NCBI GenBank assembly: GCA_035461385.1
Contig: DATHVI010000131.1
Coordinates: forward strand, 1-64,000
Direction of reading: 5' to 3'
Length of the DNA: 64,000 bases
DNA from: DATHVI01 sp035461385
GTDB lineage: Bacteria; Actinomycetota; Thermoleophilia; Solirubrobacterales; 70-9
Shown here: positions 51,282-59,395 of the stretch, one piece after another
Layout of the letters: every line of letters begins with the position of its first letter
Position numbering within the stretch: the first letter of the stretch is position 1
Notes under the pieces: model-generated
Told to the model about the DNA's origin: nothing
Seen by the model: the letters and a program-made list of their open reading frames with translations, nothing else
Database searches by the model: none
Made by a program: the position numbers and the translations under genes

Positions 51282-51361
51282 CTCCTCCGGACGCTACTCG
51301 CTGGACCGCGGCGCGTCCGGTCCGCCTTCGCGCGGCGGCACCCGTCGCGCCGCTTGCCTGC

Positions 51362-51400
51362 AGGTAGCCGCCCCGACCCCGGAATCCGTGCCGCCTACCG
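51362..51400. promoter_or_regulatory. Two candidate operators between USP and CBS genes (copies 12 and 13)
   Basis: Copy 12 is minus-strand TCGGGGCGGCTACCT at 51362-51376, with 10 to 11 matches. Copy 13 is plus-strand CCGTGCCGCCTACCG at 51386-51400, with 12 matches and the intact CCGTG left half. A TAACGT at about 51423 could be the -10 of the CBS gene (start 51469). Confidence 0.55.
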
Positions 51401-51468
51401 ATGAGCGACCGGGCCGGTGGGCGTAACGTCGGAGTCGAGCCCCACCGCACGCGACGAAAGGAGCGATC

Positions 51469-51870
51469 ATGAAGACCGCCGAGCAGACACCCGTAGCGGA
51501 GGCGATGCGCCACGGAACCCTCACCTGCCAGGCGGAGACGTCGCTTCGGACGGTGGCAGCGCTGATGGTCGAGCACCGGATCCACTCGGTCGTCGTCACC
51601 GACCTCGACGGAGTCAGCGAGCGTGCCTGGGGGATCGTCACCGAGGCCGACGTCGTCCGAGCCTTCGGCGAGGACGTCGACCGGCGGACCGCCGGAGAGA
51701 TGGCGGTGACCGAACTGGTGACGGTGACGCCCGACGACACGCTCGAGCACGCGGCACAGCTGATGGCCGAGCACGAGGTCACCCATCTGGTCGTCGTCGG
51801 CCCCGACTCCGGCCGTCCGGTCGGAGTGCTCTCGAGCCTCGATCTCGCGGCGGAGATGGAGGCCCGGTAG
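51469..51870 (+). CDS. Small two-CBS-domain protein (Hrp1-like)
   Basis: ATG 51469 lies eight bases after GAAAGGAG. The 133-residue CBS pair begins TPVAEAMRHGTLTCQAETSL; domain 2 begins TAGEMAVTELVTVTPDDTLE and ends PVGVLSSLDLAAEME. The first domain keeps a Cys in the strand opening (TLTC), as in the paralogues at 28177 and 56622. Adenylate binding is expected from the family. Pairing across a divergent promoter with a USP repeats the arrangement of the Rv2623-Rv2626c cluster in mycobacteria. Confidence 0.87.
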   Translation: MKTAEQTPVAEAMRHGTLTCQAETSLRTVAALMVEHRIHSVVVTDLDGVSERAWGIVTEADVVRAFGEDVDRRTAGEMAVTELVTVTPDDTLEHAAQLMAEHEVTHLVVVGPDSGRPVGVLSSLDLAAEMEAR

Positions 51871-51894
51871 GCGGCCGGGAGGGCGGCGCGTTCC

Positions 51895-53457
51895 TCACGA
51901 CCCGTCGAGCAACCGCTCCGCCTCGCTCGTCAGCTCGGCCGCCGGGCGTTCGGTGAGGACCGTGGCCAGCTCCCCCGCCGGAACCTCGTCGAGCGGCTCC
52001 GCACGGGCGAGCTGAAGGTCGACGATCTCGACCCCGGCGTCGGAGACGCGAGCGGGGTCGCGCTCGCGCCGGCGGACCCGCCGGTGGAGGATGTCGCGCG
52101 GGGCGGTGCACTCGAGGAATACGAGCCGGCCCGCGCCCCCGAGCCCGGAGCGGAAGGCGTCGCGCTCGTCCCGGCGGTGGAAGCTGGCGTCGACGATCGC
52201 CCCGGATTCGGAGGCGAGCGCCTCACGCGCGGCGAGGCCGAGCTCGCGGTAGGTCCGCAGCGTGAGCTCGACGCCGTAGGCGGCCGCGCCCGCTCGCTCG
52301 CCCGGGGCGACGCCCGCGAGGCGCTTGCGGACGCGGTCGGAGTCGAGGTGCGGCCAGCCGCTGAGCTCGGCGAGCTCCCGGGCGAGCGTCGTCTTCCCCG
52401 AGCCGGCCACCCCGGCGACAGCGAGCACCGCCGGCTCGCGCGCCCTCCAGCCGAATCGCCGCCCGAGCCTGAACAGCTCCCTTGCCTCGGCCTCCGCGGC
52501 GCCGCGCCCGTGGTCGGTGGCAGGGAGCTCCGCCGAGGGTAGGCAGGCGACCTTGGCCCGCACCCAGGCGCGGTAGGCGGCGAAGAACGCGAGCAGCCGG
52601 TCGTCGCCGGGATCGCCGCCCGCCTCGCGGTAGGAGCCGGTCAGCCGCTCGGCGGCCCAGTCGACGCCGAGGCGGGCGAGATCCATGACCAGGAACGCGA
52701 AGTCGGCGGCGACGTCGATCAGCCGCAGCGCCGGGTTGAACTCGACGCAGTCGTAGACGTAGACGTCTCCCGCCCGGGGCACGATCACGTGCTCGGCCCG
52801 CAGGTCGCCGTGGCAGTCGCGGATCAGCCCGGCATCGGCGCGGGCCGCGAGCTCCCCGCCCCGGCGTGCGAGCCAGGCGCGGGTGAAGCCCTCGGCGGCC
52901 GCGATCGGAGCGACGCCGATGACGTCGGCGCCGGCGGCGCGGATCGTCTCCAGGTTCTCCTCCAGCGCCGCGACGGCGATCCCGACGTCGCGGTCCTCCG
53001 GCTGCGCCACCGCCGCCTCGGAGTGGAATCGCGCCAGGGCGACGGCGACCGCGTCGAGATGCCCGGGGGCGAGCTCGCCGGCGCCCGCCAGCGCGGCGAG
53101 GCTGCGGTCGGCCTCGACGCGGCGCATCTCGACCGCGTACTCGACCGCCTCGCGATCGTCTTCGGGGGCGATCTCGAACCGCGTCCCCCGGCGGGCGACG
53201 GCGACGACCCCGAGGTAGATCTCGGGCGCGAGACGGCGATTGAGCTGCACCTCCCGGTGGCACATCTCCCGCCTGCGTTCGAGGGTGCCGTAGTCGAGGA
53301 ACGGGAGCACGAGCGGCTTCTTCAGCTTGTAGGCGTGATCGCCGGCGAGGAAGACCCACGAGATGTGCGTCTCTCGCAGCTCGACCGAACGCGGCCGCCG
53401 CGGATAGGCCTCGGGGTCGAGCAGCGCGGCGACGATCTCGGGTTCGGTATCGGCCAT
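51895..53457 (-). CDS. Aminoglycoside-phosphotransferase-like domain fused to a P-loop kinase (Rv2004c-like)
   Basis: The 520-residue protein has an N-terminal kinase-like fold (HISWVFLAGDHAYKLKKPL for the ATP-binding Lys; IRDCHGDLRAEHVIV with the catalytic Asp and YDCVEFNPALRLIDVAADFA for the metal). The C-terminal P-loop domain contains AVAGVAGSGKTTLARELAEL with a full Walker A and SGAIVDASFHRRDERDAFRS. The same fusion is found in DosR-regulon Rv2004c. Neither the phosphorylated substrate nor the function is known; a small-molecule or polyphosphate-linked kinase is possible. It is convergent with the CBS gene at 51469. Confidence 0.82.
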   Translation of the reverse strand: MADTEPEIVAALLDPEAYPRRPRSVELRETHISWVFLAGDHAYKLKKPLVLPFLDYGTLERRREMCHREVQLNRRLAPEIYLGVVAVARRGTRFEIAPEDDREAVEYAVEMRRVEADRSLAALAGAGELAPGHLDAVAVALARFHSEAAVAQPEDRDVGIAVAALEENLETIRAAGADVIGVAPIAAAEGFTRAWLARRGGELAARADAGLIRDCHGDLRAEHVIVPRAGDVYVYDCVEFNPALRLIDVAADFAFLVMDLARLGVDWAAERLTGSYREAGGDPGDDRLLAFFAAYRAWVRAKVACLPSAELPATDHGRGAAEAEARELFRLGRRFGWRAREPAVLAVAGVAGSGKTTLARELAELSGWPHLDSDRVRKRLAGVAPGERAGAAAYGVELTLRTYRELGLAAREALASESGAIVDASFHRRDERDAFRSGLGGAGRLVFLECTAPRDILHRRVRRRERDPARVSDAGVEIVDLQLARAEPLDEVPAGELATVLTERPAAELTSEAERLLDGS

Positions 53458-53589
53458 CCCGAGTCGAGGCTAACCGTCGCGCTCGGACCGGCGAATCGAC
53501 GCTCGCGGCGGCCACGCGCGCCTCGCAGTCGGTGCCGCGCAGGCGCTACCGTGCAGCCGCGAGGATGGATTGCGTTGCGGAGCCTGTCG

Positions 53590-55275
53590 ATGAGTGAAGC
53601 CCAGCTCTCGCGGGGTCAGATGGAGCGCCTGCTCGACGTCGGCCAGTCGCTCGTCGCCGAGCTCGACCTCGAGGCGGTGCTCCGCCAGGTCGTCGAGGCC
53701 GCACGTGACCTGACCGGTGCGCGCTACGCGGCCCTCGGCATCCTCGACGCCGAGAAGCGGAGCCTCGAGCGGTTCGTCTACCTCGGGATCGACGAGGAGA
53801 CGCGGCACCAGATCGGCCCGCTCCCGCAGGGGCGCGGGGTGCTCGGCGAGCTGATCAAGCATCCGGAGCCGCTCCGCCTCGACGACGTCGGGGCGCATCC
53901 GCACTCGTACGGCTTCCCGGCCGGACATCCCGAGATGCGGACCTTCCTCGGTGTGCCGGTGATGATCCGCGGCCAGGCGTGGGGGAATCTCTACCTGACC
54001 GAGAAGGCCGGCGGGCAGCCGTTCGGTCCCGTCGACGAGCGGCTCGTCGTCGTGCTCGCGGAGTGGGCCGCGGTAGCCGTCGACAACGCCCGGCTGCACG
54101 GAGGGCTCGAGCGCCGCCAGGCCGAGCTCGAGCGGGCCGTTCGCGGCCTCGACGCCAGCGCCACGCTCGCCCGGGCGGGCGCGTCGGGGATGGAGCTCGA
54201 CCGCCTCGCGCCGTTGATCGCCAAGCGCGGCCGCGACCTGGTCGGTGCGCGGCGCGTGGTGCTGCTGCTGCCCGAAGGGGACGAGCTCGCGATCGCCGGT
54301 GCGGCCGGCGCGGGGGCGCCGGAGCTCCAGGGCATGGCGGTGAGCCGCGACGAGCCGATCCTCGCCGAGGCGCTGCACGGGTCGCGGCTGCGCAGCTACG
54401 CGGCCGGCGAGCACGCCGAGCTCAGCGCCGCCGGCCTCGCCGCCGGGGCGACGGCGGCGTTGGTCGCCCCGCTCGAGTTCCGCGGCGGCGAGCGCGGCCT
54501 GCTCGTCGCGCTCGACCCGCTCTCGGGCTCCCGGTTCGAGGTCGACGACGAGCGGCTGTTCGAGTCGCTGGCCGCCTATGCGGTGACCACCCTTTCGGCG
54601 GCGACGGCGGCTGAGGCGGAGAAGCTCCGGCTCGCGATCGAAGCCTCCGAGCAGGAGCGGCGCCGCTGGGCGCGCGAGCTCCACGACGAGACGCTTCAGG
54701 AGCTCGGCGCCCTGCGGGTGATCATCGAGGCGGTTCAGGCCGCGAGCGATCCCGAGCGGGCCGCCGGCCTGCTCGAGCGCGCGGCGGACCACATCGGCCG
54801 CGGGATCGAGAACCTCCAGGGCCTGATAACCGAGCTGCGCCCGGCGGCGCTCGACGAGCTCGGGGTGGCACCGGCGGTCACCACCCTCCTCGAGCGGATG
54901 GCCGAGATCTCGGGGCTCGAGATCGACGCCCGGATCGAGCTCGACGCCCACCGGCGCGAGACGGTCGGACGGCTGCTGCCCGAGGTCGAGTCGACGATCT
55001 ACCGGCTCGTCCAGGAGGGGCTCAACAACGTGATCAAGCACGCGGGCGCCGAGAATGTGACGGTCGACGTCGTCGAGCGCCAGGACGTCGTCGAGGTGAG
55101 GCTCGAGGACGACGGCGCGGGGTTCGACACCGCCACCGCCGACGGCGGCTTCGGGCTGGTCGGGATGCGGGAGCGGATCTCGCTCGTCGGCGGGAAGCTG
55201 GCGATCGAGTCCGAGCCCGGGCACGGGACCGAGCTCCGTGCCGAGGTCCCGGCGACCCGCGCGCCGCGCGACTGA
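53590..55275 (+). CDS. GAF-domain sensor histidine kinase (DevS/DosS-like)
   Basis: The 561-residue cytoplasmic kinase has GAF-A (about 22-168), GAF-B (about 185-340), a HisKA_3 helix with His365 in RELHDETLQ, and an ATPase domain with EGLNNVIKHA, DDGAGFD and GGFGLVGMRER. GAF-A is strikingly DosS-like: HPHSYGFPAGHPEMRTFLGV, then WGNLYLTEKAGGQPF. DosS and DosT bind heme through a His in the matching segment (His149 in DosS, from memory), and His113 here aligns with it. Heme-based O2, NO, CO or redox sensing is therefore likely. The probable partner regulator lies at 57059-57718. Start ATG 53590 follows a weak ribosome site. Confidence 0.88.
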   Translation: MSEAQLSRGQMERLLDVGQSLVAELDLEAVLRQVVEAARDLTGARYAALGILDAEKRSLERFVYLGIDEETRHQIGPLPQGRGVLGELIKHPEPLRLDDVGAHPHSYGFPAGHPEMRTFLGVPVMIRGQAWGNLYLTEKAGGQPFGPVDERLVVVLAEWAAVAVDNARLHGGLERRQAELERAVRGLDASATLARAGASGMELDRLAPLIAKRGRDLVGARRVVLLLPEGDELAIAGAAGAGAPELQGMAVSRDEPILAEALHGSRLRSYAAGEHAELSAAGLAAGATAALVAPLEFRGGERGLLVALDPLSGSRFEVDDERLFESLAAYAVTTLSAATAAEAEKLRLAIEASEQERRRWARELHDETLQELGALRVIIEAVQAASDPERAAGLLERAADHIGRGIENLQGLITELRPAALDELGVAPAVTTLLERMAEISGLEIDARIELDAHRRETVGRLLPEVESTIYRLVQEGLNNVIKHAGAENVTVDVVERQDVVEVRLEDDGAGFDTATADGGFGLVGMRERISLVGGKLAIESEPGHGTELRAEVPATRAPRD

Positions 55276-55281
55276 GCGGCC

Positions 55282-55695
55282 TCAGCCCTCGAGTTGCAGG
55301 TAGCGGGCGATCGCGACTGCGGCGAGTGCGGTGATCGCGACCGCGTTCGCGACGCACCACTGGCAGATCGCCTCGATCACGAACAGCTCGACGTATGTCA
55401 GGTAGATGCTGAACGCTGCTCCGGCGAGGCCGCCGAAGGCGGCGAGGAGGGCCGACCCGGTGCCCGGAAGCGAGAGGACGACGAGCATCGCGACGTACCC
55501 TGCGAGGCCGATCACGGCGACCGGGACGCCGGCGAGCTCGGCGTAGTCGGAGGTCTGGACCCGCTCGCAGCTGCCGCCGCCGCCGACGCAGACCGGCAGG
55601 CTCTCGGCGTAGTGGACCCAGGTGAGGTAGCCGGCGATCGCGATGCCCGCGATCGCGAGGGCCAGGCCGGCGATCCGCAGCGTCCGCTCGCTCAC
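55282..55695 (-). CDS. Vitamin K epoxide reductase (VKOR) family membrane protein
   Basis: The 137-residue protein has four or five membrane helices and the VKOR cysteines: a loop pair in PVCVGGGGSCERVQ and the active-site CQWC in IEAICQWCVANAV, plus a Ser in the loop (VQTSDYAELAGVPV). VKOR passes electrons from DsbA-type proteins to quinone and thereby makes disulfide bonds outside the membrane. Its start overlaps the stop of the DsbA-like gene (ATGA), so both partners are co-translated. This pair replaces DsbB in actinobacteria. Confidence 0.88.
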   Translation of the reverse strand: MSERTLRIAGLALAIAGIAIAGYLTWVHYAESLPVCVGGGGSCERVQTSDYAELAGVPVAVIGLAGYVAMLVVLSLPGTGSALLAAFGGLAGAAFSIYLTYVELFVIEAICQWCVANAVAITALAAVAIARYLQLEG

Positions 55696-56480
55696 CCGCC
55701 CGGGCCGCCGCCGACCAGCGCGTCGAGCTCGTCCGCGAACGCGTCCGGATCGAGGGCCGTCACCTCGAGCCGATTCTCGGGGCCGCCTTCCCGCGAGGTG
55801 TAGAAGCTGGGCGTCGAATCGACCCCGAGCCGCTGCGCGCGGCGCTGCCCGGCGGACAGCAGCTCGGTCACGGCCTCGGAGTCACGCTCGGCGAACACCG
55901 CTTCGGCGTCAAGGCCCGGCGCCGCCTCGGCGATCTCCCGCAGCCGCTCGTCGGTCGCCCAGCCGGAGTTCTCCGTCCCCTGGTTCGCGAACAGGAGGTC
56001 GACGAACTCCCACATCCGGTCCTGTCCGGCGGCGGCGGCGGCGACGCGGGCGGCGCGCTCGGAGTCCGGGCCGATGAAGGTCAGGAGGTCGAACTCGAGC
56101 CGCAGCTCGCCGGGTCGCACGTAGCGCTCGACGATCTCGGGGAAGACGTCGGTCGAGTAATCGGCGCAGAACGGGCACTGCGGATCGGCGAACTCGCGCA
56201 TCACGACCGGCGCATCGGGGTCGCCGAGGGAGATCCCGTCCTGCGGGATCCCGGCGAGCAGCGACTCGACCTCCGCCGCCTGGGTGGCGAGGTCGCCGTC
56301 GGCCTCGTCGGATCCACCCTGGGTGATCGCGATCGTCGCTGCGACGAGCGCCACCGCGAGCGCGGCGACGATGCCCAGCCGCCGCAGCCTGCGGCGCCGC
56401 GTCGCCGCCTCGCGCTCGGCGCGCTCCGCGTCCTGGCGGGCGGCTCTCGCCTCCTGCTTCTGCTTCGTCCGCGAGCTCAT
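55692..56480 (-). CDS. Membrane-anchored DsbA-like thioredoxin-fold oxidoreductase
   Basis: From ATG 56480 the 262-residue protein has a basic coiled N-terminus (residues 1-34), one membrane anchor (IVAALAVALVAATIAI) and an external DsbA-like domain with the active site DPQCPFCADYS and the cis-Pro loop GVDSTPSFYTS. It would oxidise exported proteins and be re-oxidised by the VKOR encoded next. Its upstream region, 56481-56621, is shared with the divergent CBS gene and contains a strong motif copy. Confidence 0.87.
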   Translation of the reverse strand: MSSRTKQKQEARAARQDAERAEREAATRRRRLRRLGIVAALAVALVAATIAITQGGSDEADGDLATQAAEVESLLAGIPQDGISLGDPDAPVVMREFADPQCPFCADYSTDVFPEIVERYVRPGELRLEFDLLTFIGPDSERAARVAAAAAGQDRMWEFVDLLFANQGTENSGWATDERLREIAEAAPGLDAEAVFAERDSEAVTELLSAGQRRAQRLGVDSTPSFYTSREGGPENRLEVTALDPDAFADELDALVGGGPGG

Positions 56481-56559
56481 CGTCCGGTCGGCGATTGCAT
56501 CTCCCCAATGGTGGCGGCTCAAACATTCGGGCGCGTCGGCTCCGACCGCGGAGCCGGCT

Positions 56560-56574
56560 CCGTGCCGGCTACCG
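56560..56574. promoter_or_regulatory. Candidate regulon operator, copy 14
   Basis: CCGTGCCGGCTACCG matches 12 to 13 of 15 consensus positions. GAATAT at about 56607 is a good -10 and the ATG of the CBS gene is at 56622, so the message is short-leadered. The DsbA-VKOR operon starts on the other side (56480). Confidence 0.55.
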
Positions 56575-56621
56575 ATCGGCAGGGCTTGCCGGCGGCGCGC
56601 GGCCCGAATATCGTTCCGCGC

Positions 56622-57041
56622 ATGGACCGAAGCTACGTCGGCCCCGCTTTCGGCGACGCGACCGTTCGTGACGCGATGCGCGTCGGGGTGATCACCTGCC
56701 GGCCCGAGACCAGGCTCGCCGACGTCGCTCGGATGATGGTCGGCTACGACGTCCACTCCGTCGTCGTCGCCGACCTCCAGGAAGGGGAGCGACCCTGGGG
56801 GATCGTCACCAGCCTCGACCTTGCGCGAGGCGCCGAGGAGATCGCGGGGCTGAGCGCAGCCGACGTCGCGACCACCGACTTGATCACGGTCTCGGCGAGC
56901 GACTCGCTCGACCACGCCGCCGCGCTGATGGCCTCGCATGGGGTGACCCACCTCGTTGTCGTCCAGCCGGAGGACGGCGAGCCCGTTGGCGTGCTCTCGG
57001 CGAAGGGCCTTGCCGCGGCGCTCGCGTACGGACGCTCCTGA
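56622..57041 (+). CDS. Small two-CBS-domain protein (Hrp1-like)
   Basis: The 139-residue protein is the third small CBS pair: ATVRDAMRVGVITCRPETRL begins the first domain, TTDLITVSASDSLDHAAALM the second, with EPVGVLSAKGLAAALAYGRS at the end. It shares the VITC cysteine and the DVHSVVVADL stretch with the CBS proteins at 28177 and 51469. Adenine nucleotide binding is expected. It stops 17 bases before the end of the convergent response regulator gene, linking the CBS family closely to the sensor system. Confidence 0.87.
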   Translation: MDRSYVGPAFGDATVRDAMRVGVITCRPETRLADVARMMVGYDVHSVVVADLQEGERPWGIVTSLDLARGAEEIAGLSAADVATTDLITVSASDSLDHAAALMASHGVTHLVVVQPEDGEPVGVLSAKGLAAALAYGRS

Positions 57042-57058
57042 CGCCGCCGCGGCGGGGG

Positions 57059-57718
57059 TCAGTCGCCGAGCCCGTGCTCGCGGGCGTAGCGGACGAGCTC
57101 GGCTCGGTTCGTCGTTCCGATCTTGCGGTGGATCGCCGCCCGGTGGGTCTCGACGGTGCGAACGCTGACGACGAGGCGTTCGGCGATCTCGGGGTTCGTG
57201 TAGCCCTCCGAGATCAGCCCCAGCACCTCGGCCTCGCGCTCGGTCAGGCCTCCGGGCGGCCCCTCGGGCTCGGCGGCGACCTTCGCCCCGAGCTGCGGGT
57301 TGATGTACGTGCCGCCGGCGAGCGCCTCGCGGATCGCGCGGATCAACTCCTGGCCGGCGGCGTGCTTGACGACGTACCCGCGGGCGCCGTGCCTGAACGC
57401 CTCGCGCGCGAACGAGGGGTCGTTCTGCATCGTCAGCGCAATCACCGCCGTCTCCGGCGACCCCTCGAGGATCGACGGGATCACGGGGAGGCTGGACCCG
57501 CCGGGCATGTTGAGGTCGAGGACGAGGACATCCGGCTTCAGCCCGGCGGTTCGGCGCCGGGCCGAGTCGGCGTCGCCGACCTCGGCGATCACCTCGATGT
57601 CGGGCTGCGCCTCGAGGATCATCCTGATCCCGTCGCGGACGATCTCGTGATCGTCCGCGAGGATGACCTTGACGGGCTGGGTGTCGGTCGCGGAGTCGTT
57701 CACCGTGATCGACTGCAC
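57059..57718 (-). CDS. NarL/FixJ-family response regulator (DevR/DosR-like)
   Basis: GTG 57718 gives 219 residues, close to DosR (217). The receiver has the acidic pair in VILADDHEIVRDG, the phosphorylated Asp68 in LVLDLNMPGG, a Thr/Met switch (ALTMQND) and Lys118 in GYVVKHAAG. The LuxR-type HTH (about 157-212) reads GLTEREAEVLGLISEGYTNP and SVRTVETHRAAIHRKIGTTN. The recognition-helix core RTVETHRAAI differs from the DosR KTVKNYVSRL (from memory), which would explain a different operator. The GAF kinase at 53590 is the obvious partner. GTG 57703 is an alternative start; upstream 57719-57924 shows no other gene. Confidence 0.87.
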   Translation of the reverse strand: MQSITVNDSATDTQPVKVILADDHEIVRDGIRMILEAQPDIEVIAEVGDADSARRRTAGLKPDVLVLDLNMPGGSSLPVIPSILEGSPETAVIALTMQNDPSFAREAFRHGARGYVVKHAAGQELIRAIREALAGGTYINPQLGAKVAAEPEGPPGGLTEREAEVLGLISEGYTNPEIAERLVVSVRTVETHRAAIHRKIGTTNRAELVRYAREHGLGD

Positions 57719-57854
57719 CCTACCGTCCCCTGACGCGGCCCTAATGCCCGCCCTCACCGCCGGCCTTGGCGGCGCCGCTCGTCGCCAGGACCCCGACCGG
57801 GCCCTGGGAAGGGCCGGAAGTGGACTGGCAGATGCCTTCGGCAAGGGGAAATCG

Positions 57855-57890
57855 CGGCGTTCCACAAGTCCACTGTTGTACACTATGAGA
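57855..57890 (+). promoter_or_regulatory. AT-rich promoter of the persulfide dioxygenase-ArsR-TauE operon
   Basis: The stretch around TTGTACACTATGAG is notably AT-rich. TACACT (57879-57884) is a good -10 hexamer. The gene starts at 57925 after CGGAGGCGAGCG. The ArsR encoded downstream (59057) is the probable repressor, by analogy to BigR/SqrR operons. I found no perfect palindrome. Confidence 0.45.
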
Positions 57891-57924
57891 CGTACTCAAG
57901 ACCCCCGAGCCGCGGAGGCGAGCG

Positions 57925-59049
57925 ATGACCCCAGCGACAGCGACGACCCCGAGCCTGATCACCCCGACTGAGCTCGCCGGACGCCTCGGCCGCGGCGAGG
58001 CGATCACCGTCCTCGACGTGCGCGAGGGCGGGCCGGCCGCGGTCGAGGCGGAGACCGCCCTCGGCGTCCGCGTCCCGGCGGCGGTCGCGCTCGCCGATCC
58101 CGCCACCCTCGCCGCGCGGCTCGCCGGCCCCGTGGCGGTCGTCTGCAATCGGGGTCAGATCGCCCAACCGGTCGCTCGGGCCCTGCGCGCCCACGGGGTC
58201 GACGCCGCGGTGCTCGAGGGCGGTGTCCGCGGCTGGATCGCCGCGCTTCGCGAGTTCCCGGTCGAGCTCGGGCTCGACGGACTCGAGGTCCGTCAGGTCC
58301 AGCGCCCGGGTCGCGGCTGCATGTCCTACGTCCTCGCCGCCGGTGGGCGCGCGGTGGTGGTCGACCCGGCGCCCGATCCAGGCTTCTACATCGAGCTGGC
58401 GCGGGACCTCGGGGCCCGCGTCACCGACGTCGTCGACACCCACCTCCACGCCGACCACCTCTCCGGCGCACGCGAGCTCGCCGAGCGCGCCGGGGCGGCG
58501 CTGCGGATGCCCGCGGCCTCACTCGACCGCGGCGTCGCCTACGCGGACGCCGTCGAGCCGCTCGCGGACGGCGATCGCCTCGACCTCGCCGGGGTCGAGC
58601 TGCGGGCGCTCGCGCTTCCCGGTCACACCACCGACATGACCGGGCTCCTCGTCGCCGATCGGGCCCTGATCAGCGGCGACTCCGTATTCGCCGACGGCCT
58701 CGCCCGGCCTGACCTCGAGCGCGGCGACCCCGCCGGCGCGAGGGCGATGGCTCGCCTCCTTCACGCGACCCTCGCCGAGCGGGTCCTCGGGCTCGGCGAC
58801 CGGATCGTCGTCCTTCCGGGGCACGACCACCCGGTCGTGCGGGCGTCCGCTCTCGCTCCGACCCTGGGCGAGGTTCGCGCCGCGGTCCCCGAGCTCTCTA
58901 TCGCCGACCCGGACGCGTTCGCCGAAGAGCTCGTCGCCGAGCTCCCGCCCCGACCCGCCAACTACGAGTCGGTGATCGCCGTCAACGCCGGCCGCCGGCC
59001 GTCCGATCCCGACCTCGAGTCGGGCGCCAACAGCTGCGCGACCCGCTGA
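57925..59049 (+). CDS. Rhodanese-metallo-beta-lactamase fusion (persulfide dioxygenase-like)
   Basis: The 374-residue protein has an N-terminal rhodanese domain (ITVLDVREGG; active Cys in VVCNRGQIAQPVARAL; EGGVRGWIAAL) and a C-terminal metallo-beta-lactamase domain with THLHADHLSGARELAERAG, LPGHTTDMTGLL, DSVFADGLARPDL and LPGHDHP. The final RPANYESVIAVNAG is a usual mark of ETHE1/Blh-like persulfide dioxygenases. Here the order is rhodanese first, then dioxygenase, unlike the more common reverse order. It would convert glutathione or other low-molecular-weight persulfide to sulfite or thiosulfate. Downstream ArsR and TauE genes support sulfur detoxification. Confidence 0.85.
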   Translation: MTPATATTPSLITPTELAGRLGRGEAITVLDVREGGPAAVEAETALGVRVPAAVALADPATLAARLAGPVAVVCNRGQIAQPVARALRAHGVDAAVLEGGVRGWIAALREFPVELGLDGLEVRQVQRPGRGCMSYVLAAGGRAVVVDPAPDPGFYIELARDLGARVTDVVDTHLHADHLSGARELAERAGAALRMPAASLDRGVAYADAVEPLADGDRLDLAGVELRALALPGHTTDMTGLLVADRALISGDSVFADGLARPDLERGDPAGARAMARLLHATLAERVLGLGDRIVVLPGHDHPVVRASALAPTLGEVRAAVPELSIADPDAFAEELVAELPPRPANYESVIAVNAGRRPSDPDLESGANSCATR

Positions 59050-59056
59050 GGCCCCG

Positions 59057-59395
59057 ATGGCGCTTCCCAGCCCGATCCCGCCGGAGCTCGCCGAGCTGAT
59101 CGCCGCGCGCCTGCGCGCGATCGGCGATCCGACGCGGATCCAGATCCTCGACCTCCTGCGGTCCGGCGAGCTGCCCGTCGGGGAGATCGCGGCCCGGCTC
59201 GGGACGAGCCAGCAGAATGCGTCCCGGCATCTCGGCGTCCTCCTCCAGGCAGGGCTGGTCGCGCGGCGAAAGGCAGGCACCAGCGCGCTGTTCTCGGTCG
59301 CCGACGAGAGCGTGTTCGAGCTCTGCGAGCAGGTCTGCGGCGGCCTCGAGGCGCAGCTCGCGGAGCTCAGCGCCCTCGTCGGGCGGGCGCGGTAG
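59057..59395 (+). CDS. ArsR-family repressor with a CxxxC pair in the last helix
   Basis: The 112-residue winged-helix protein starts at ATG 59057, seven bases after the dioxygenase stop. ARLRAIGDPTRIQILDLLRS and EIAARLGTSQQNASRHLGVL form the DNA-binding part. The last helix has FELCEQVCGGLEAQLAELSA, matching FELCELACGELRRQASELSA in the ArsR at 18548. BigR and SqrR, the persulfide sensors beside similar genes, use two distant Cys; here a nearby pair may do the sensing, or a metal may bind. It probably represses this operon. Confidence 0.85.
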   Translation: MALPSPIPPELAELIAARLRAIGDPTRIQILDLLRSGELPVGEIAARLGTSQQNASRHLGVLLQAGLVARRKAGTSALFSVADESVFELCEQVCGGLEAQLAELSALVGRAR

